Source: Hedera helix (taxonomy: Eukaryota > Streptophyta > Magnoliopsida > Apiales > Araliaceae). From it: 64,000 nt of DNA. The first letter of the stretch is position 1. Each line of letters starts with the position of its first letter. The translations under genes and the position numbers were made by a program. The stretch spans positions 1,297,501 through 1,361,500 of the forward strand of contig OX359265.1 of assembly GCA_947179155.2 (NCBI GenBank), given 5' to 3'. Below, piece after piece: positions 60,201-64,000 of the stretch. The notes under the pieces were generated by a model. It saw nothing but the letters and a program-made list of their open reading frames with translations, searched no databases and was not told the DNA's origin.

Positions 60201-63200
60201 ATGGTGATCCGCGACTTACTAAATCTGTGTGAAGTAACAAAAGGAAAAGACAACAAAGCTGTTATTGCAAGTAACATTATGTAATAATTTTAAAATTACC
60301 ATTTTATATTCATTTGTCAGTAGCTCCTTCATTTGTATTATAGGACACACATTAGGCATTATATTAATAATAAGAAAGTACTGATCAAAATTATGAGTTG
60401 ACCTTTATTTTTATTCACATATTTTGTTTAAATTATTTTTTAATCTGTGAATACCTCAACATGACATGCTTGGTAATTGCCAGATATAAAGTTTTTGGTT
60501 ATGTAGAATATTGGCCTGTGGCTTGGGAAGGATATTGATGTGATCAAAATTTGGAAATATTTAATTTGTTATTTGTGTTGGACTATCAGGTATGTCGTTG
60601 GACAGTACCCAAGGTTTCTGCGTGCCCATTGGAAGTTCTTGAAAACAGTTGTCAACAAGTTATTTGAATTTATGCACGAAACGCATCCCGGAGTACAGGT
60701 TAATAGTATTTCTGTGATCTTCTGTTTACATTAGATTGTGTGCTACATGAAAGCCTTTTGATTTGGCTATCATGTAACCAAATTGTTGTCTGGCGAAAAC
60801 TTTCATATTTTTTTTTCTTCGAATGTAAACAAAATTGTTCCCTCACCTATAACTTCTAATTCATCTCTTGAATAGGCCTTGAGGATCTAGTTCTAAGTAA
60901 CTGTAACCTTGTGGTATATATGTGGTAGGTTTCAAAATGATGAGATGAACACCAGTAATGTGCGAAAAAAGAGCCGTGCTTGTGATTTTATTTCACTTTG
61001 AATTTGTATGCTGCACGAACTTTGTTCTCTGAAAATTCATCCGTGTAGGCCCACAAATTAAATATTCCTACATCAATGCCAATGCACTTTCCACTTTGAG
61101 TCTGACGGCCTAGACTAAAGTAATTGTTTCGGATTTGAGTTGATGGGTTTTACAACCATCTTACAGTTTTTTACTGAGTTAATGGTGTTAATGATATTAA
61201 TGAAGTATTCTAGTAATTGTATTGTTCACCATGCATGAAAAGCTATTTTCTAATATGAAGAATTTAATGTAGTTTTTGAAGATAACTGCGTCTCTGACCC
61301 TGTTTTGAAATATTTATTTTTCCTAGGATATGGCCTGTGATACATTTTTGAAAATTGTTCAGAAGTGCAGACGTAAATTTGTTATTGTTCAGGTAATATT
61401 TGCTTTAGTCTATCTTGTTTATTTCCTTGCATACTTCTTTTGTTTTGATATTAGTCATACGCATTACAGCATTAGCTTATGTTACATGCGTTCCAGGTTG
61501 GAGAAAGTGAACCGTTTGTATCTGAACTTCTAACTACTCTTCCAACCACCATTGCTGATCTTGAGCCTCATCAAATTCATACGTTTTATGAATCTGTAAG
61601 CTACAAAAAGTGTTTATAACTGTAATAGGTTGGTCATGAATAGAAAAATACTGTTGTGACATTTCTAAATTTCATATATTATATTTTTTAGGTTGGCAAT
61701 ATGATTCAAGCAGAATCTGATCCGCAGAAGAGGGATGAATATCTGCAGAGACTGATGGAGCTTCCAAATCAGGCAAGTTTTGTTTTTAAAATTATATTTT
61801 TGAGGTGCTTTTGCTTTGGGATTTCTGGTCATTCAAAGCTCGTCATTACTCTCTCTCTCACTCTCTATCTATCTACATCTAAACCTTGCCAGCACAGGAT
61901 GAGCTAAGAATCTGTAGCCTGTCTTACTAGTAGATTTTGCTTTGCAGAAATGGGCTGAGATTATTGGCCAGGCACGCCAAAGTGTTGATTTCTTGAAGGA
62001 CACAGATGTAATCAGGACTGTGCTTAATATATTGCAGGTGAGTTTTCATTTGATTAATATAGGCATAATCTCTGAAACTGTTGAAGATCATTTTTCCTAA
62101 TATTGCATGGGTGCTGTAACTCCCCTCTTCCTCTGAGAGGAGCATTATGCAACATTTTTTGAATTATTTTCTTGAATGAGTTTGGATGGAGGATTAGTGG
62201 TTATAGTTGTCTTCTTTACTCAGTTGTTGGTGTAGTTGCTTTGTCAGATTGAATCATCTCTAGCCACAACTTGCTTAAAACCGATGCTTGAGCTGTTTTG
62301 AGTACTTGATCTTGTTTAGGTTTATCCAGTTTCTTATTTTTTTCTCAGCATGCTTTTCTGCACCATTTTTTCTCTAATTGCTTTTATATATTAACAAGGG
62401 TGAGGAAAATTGTGTCATGCTGTTGTTCCATCGGAGTGAAGCCACCCTTTCCCTGGATGATTGGAATATGAACTGAATCATCCATCTCCTTTACCTATGG
62501 AAAGCTAGTCAAAGACGTCTAACCTTGGTGTAGAAGGAAAAGTATGAAGGCTAAGTGGAGCACTTAGTCTGAGTTTGTTATTATCTAGACCATGCTATAT
62601 TACTAACTATGACATGGTTATATATGAGATCTTACTTTGATGCATTATAATATTTATTTATAAGCATGATGTCCATGGTGCGTTGATTTAGATATTTGCT
62701 TGCACTAGAAGTCAAAAGTCCCGAATTTTTTGGTGAAAGTCCTAAATAGTCTTGGTTCAAATTGCTTTCACAGTTTCTTTATGTTGTTTCCTCATGTCTA
62801 TTCTGTCTTGAACTAGTGAGGGATTTATTTGACACTCAAGTCACTATATTTGTTTGATTTTATGTTATTTATACAAATCATTCTTACTCGGAAATGTTTT
62901 TTAATTGTGGTCTCTATGTCGTTTTTATATAAATATTCACTTGCATTCCAAGTCTGAAGTCCCAAATAACTCGTGAAAACCCTAGATGTTTTTGCTTCAA
63001 ACTGCCCTTTGTTTTTTTAATCTATGTTGTTGGCCTCGTGCCTATTCTGTCGTGAACTAGTGATGAGGTTGACTGCCAGTTCAGTCTTTGTATAATTTTG
63101 TGTTCTTTATAAAAATCATTGTTGTTTGGCAGACAAATACCAGTGTTGCTGCTTCTCTTGGAACATATTTCTTATCACAAATTTCTCTAATCTTTTTGGA

Positions 63201-64000
63201 CATGCTTAACGTGTATAGGTATGCTTCCAAGTTAATTATTAATCTAGAAATTCAACTGTAGAAATTCTATTTGTTAGTTTTGGATTCTGCTACATTTAAC
63301 TCCCTAAACTTTTATTTCCTGCCAACAGAATGTACAGTGAGCTTATATCAGCCAACATTGCAGAAGGAGGTCCTTATGCTTCAAGGACATCTTATGTAAA
63401 GCTTTTACGGTGAGGTCAACTAACCAGATTTTTTTGTAGGTTTGGTGTGTGATGTTACCCTATTCTCATTAGTATTTTTTTTGTTTTAAACAGGTCAGTT
63501 AAAAGGGAAACCCTTAAGCTCATTGAGACATTTTTGGACAAGGCTGAGGATCAACCACAAATTGGAAAACAATTTGTACCTCCAATGATGGACCCTGTTC
63601 TTGGTGACTATGCCCGAAATTTGCCAGATGCCAGAGAATCAGAAGTATTATCACTTTTTGCCACAATAATAAACAAGTATGTAATTTTTTTTCTTTTGCA
63701 GACTAATTACTTCTATTTCCTTCTGTGTTATATATTTTTGGCTTACCTCTTCTTTACATAGGTACAAGGGTGCAATGATAGAGGATGTCCCTCGCATATT
63801 TGAAGCTGCTTTTCAGTGTACGCTGGAGGTTAGATTGAATGCTGTTTTAGTTATGAAATTAATATATAGCAATGCATTGTAGTAGAGGTCTTCACCCAGT
63901 TCAAGGTGATTTTTTTTTAAAAATCAGTGAGGTTTTGTTCAAACACAGGAATAGGTACTTAGTCGAACATGCCATTTAGGTCTCTGCCCAGACTGCTCTT
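51243..64000 (+). CDS. XPO1: Exportin-1 (CRM1), 5' 26 exons; gene runs past the window
   Basis: The nuclear export receptor for cargo with leucine-rich NES, working with Ran-GTP at nuclear pores. Exons: 51243-51341, 51885-52001, 53499-53591, 53719-53790, 53904-54011, 54089-54171, 54725-54863, 55021-55089, 55173-55250, 55380-55442, 55534-55578, 56354-56461, 56693-56791, 57813-58013, 58761-58820, 59274-59384, 60183-60280, 60590-60698, 61327-61392, 61497-61595, 61692-61772, 61948-62037, 63133-63218, 63329-63409, 63494-63676, 63762-63828. Phases agree throughout and give 835 of about 1,075 residues. It starts MAAEKLRDLSQPIDVPLLDA; the importin-beta N domain is in exons 2-4 and HEAT repeats follow. 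TLCWAIGSISG holds the conserved Cys (residue 501) that leptomycin B modifies in sensitive exportins. Introns after exons 11 and 21 have GC donors. The frame is intact. Confidence 0.97.
58086..58207 (+). repeat. 61-bp tandem duplication in XPO1 intron 14
   Basis: Two nearly identical copies starting CTAATCCATTCTTTTAGTTG at 58086 and 58147, differing at about one or two bases (AAACCTAACC versus AAGCCTAACC). They are probably recent. Confidence 0.93.
62690..63125 (+). repeat. Diverged duplication, about 240 bp, in XPO1 intron 22
   Basis: Copies at about 62690-62890 and 62935-63125 share CACTTGCA/GCTTGCAC, AGTC(T)GAAGTCCC-like, CCTATTCTGTCGTGAACTAG versus TCTATTCTGTCTTGAACTAG, and TTATAMAAATCATT. 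The second copy runs into the exon 23 acceptor (TTGGCAG). Confidence 0.75.

Noticed and set aside
1..64000. CRISPR arrays, operons, toxin-antitoxin or phage-type systems
   Set aside because: The window is plant nuclear DNA. The direct repeats seen are tandem satellites or transposon ends, not spacer-repeat arrays.
1..64000. tRNA or rRNA genes
   Set aside because: None was recognised by eye. A tRNAscan-type search was not possible here, so absence is not proven.

Overview
This is nuclear DNA of a flowering plant, almost certainly a eudicot. The genes are intron-rich, the intergenic DNA is very AT-rich, there are TA/GA microsatellites and many plant-type transposon relics, and every recognised protein is plant-like (CSLD, class-II-like 4CL, FAS1/AGP protein, defensin-like peptide). 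The lineage within eudicots cannot be fixed from the sequence alone. No prokaryotic, organellar or viral gene set was seen.

Layout. 1-1884 is the 3' part of a cellulose synthase-like D gene (+), cut by the window start. 3629-6409 is a three-exon ribosomal protein L9 gene (-) with an 830-bp hAT-like element in intron 1. 6.6-13.9 kb is gene-free and TE-rich: a 2,986-bp solo-LTR-like element sits inside a Helitron-like element, which may itself sit inside another. 14039-14803 is an intronless FAS1-domain AGP-like gene (+). 16399-16822 and 23053-23559 are two copies (-) of a small cysteine-rich, defensin-like gene; the first is broken. They lie in a duplicated segment split by a 4,649-bp solo-LTR-like element with a perfect 5-bp target duplication. 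A decayed Ty3/gypsy gag fragment follows at 24.4-25.0 kb.

26917-33181 is a complete six-exon 4-coumarate:CoA ligase gene (+) whose 3.56-kb first intron holds several MITEs and a small solo LTR. 34130-34735 is an ATAD3-type AAA ATPase pseudogene (+) broken by a 113-bp MITE. 35476-37617 is a four-exon gene (-) for a 126-residue basic protein of unknown function. 39064-46803 is a complete six-exon KDEL-receptor (ERD2) gene (-) with a 5-kb first intron full of TE relics. 46.8-51.2 kb is intergenic. 51243 to the window end is the first 26 exons (835 residues) of exportin-1/CRM1 (+), which continues past the window.

The genes do not form a pathway or cluster. They are unrelated housekeeping and metabolic genes (cell-wall glucan synthesis, translation, phenylpropanoid activation, ER retrieval, nuclear export) separated by TE relics. 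I found no evidence of a wholly new molecular system. The most unusual structures are an array of eight mini-palindromes sharing a TTAGT centre (45488-45659), the nested Helitron/LTR block, a multi-copy MITE family with 9-bp target duplications, and the duplicated defensin-like locus.
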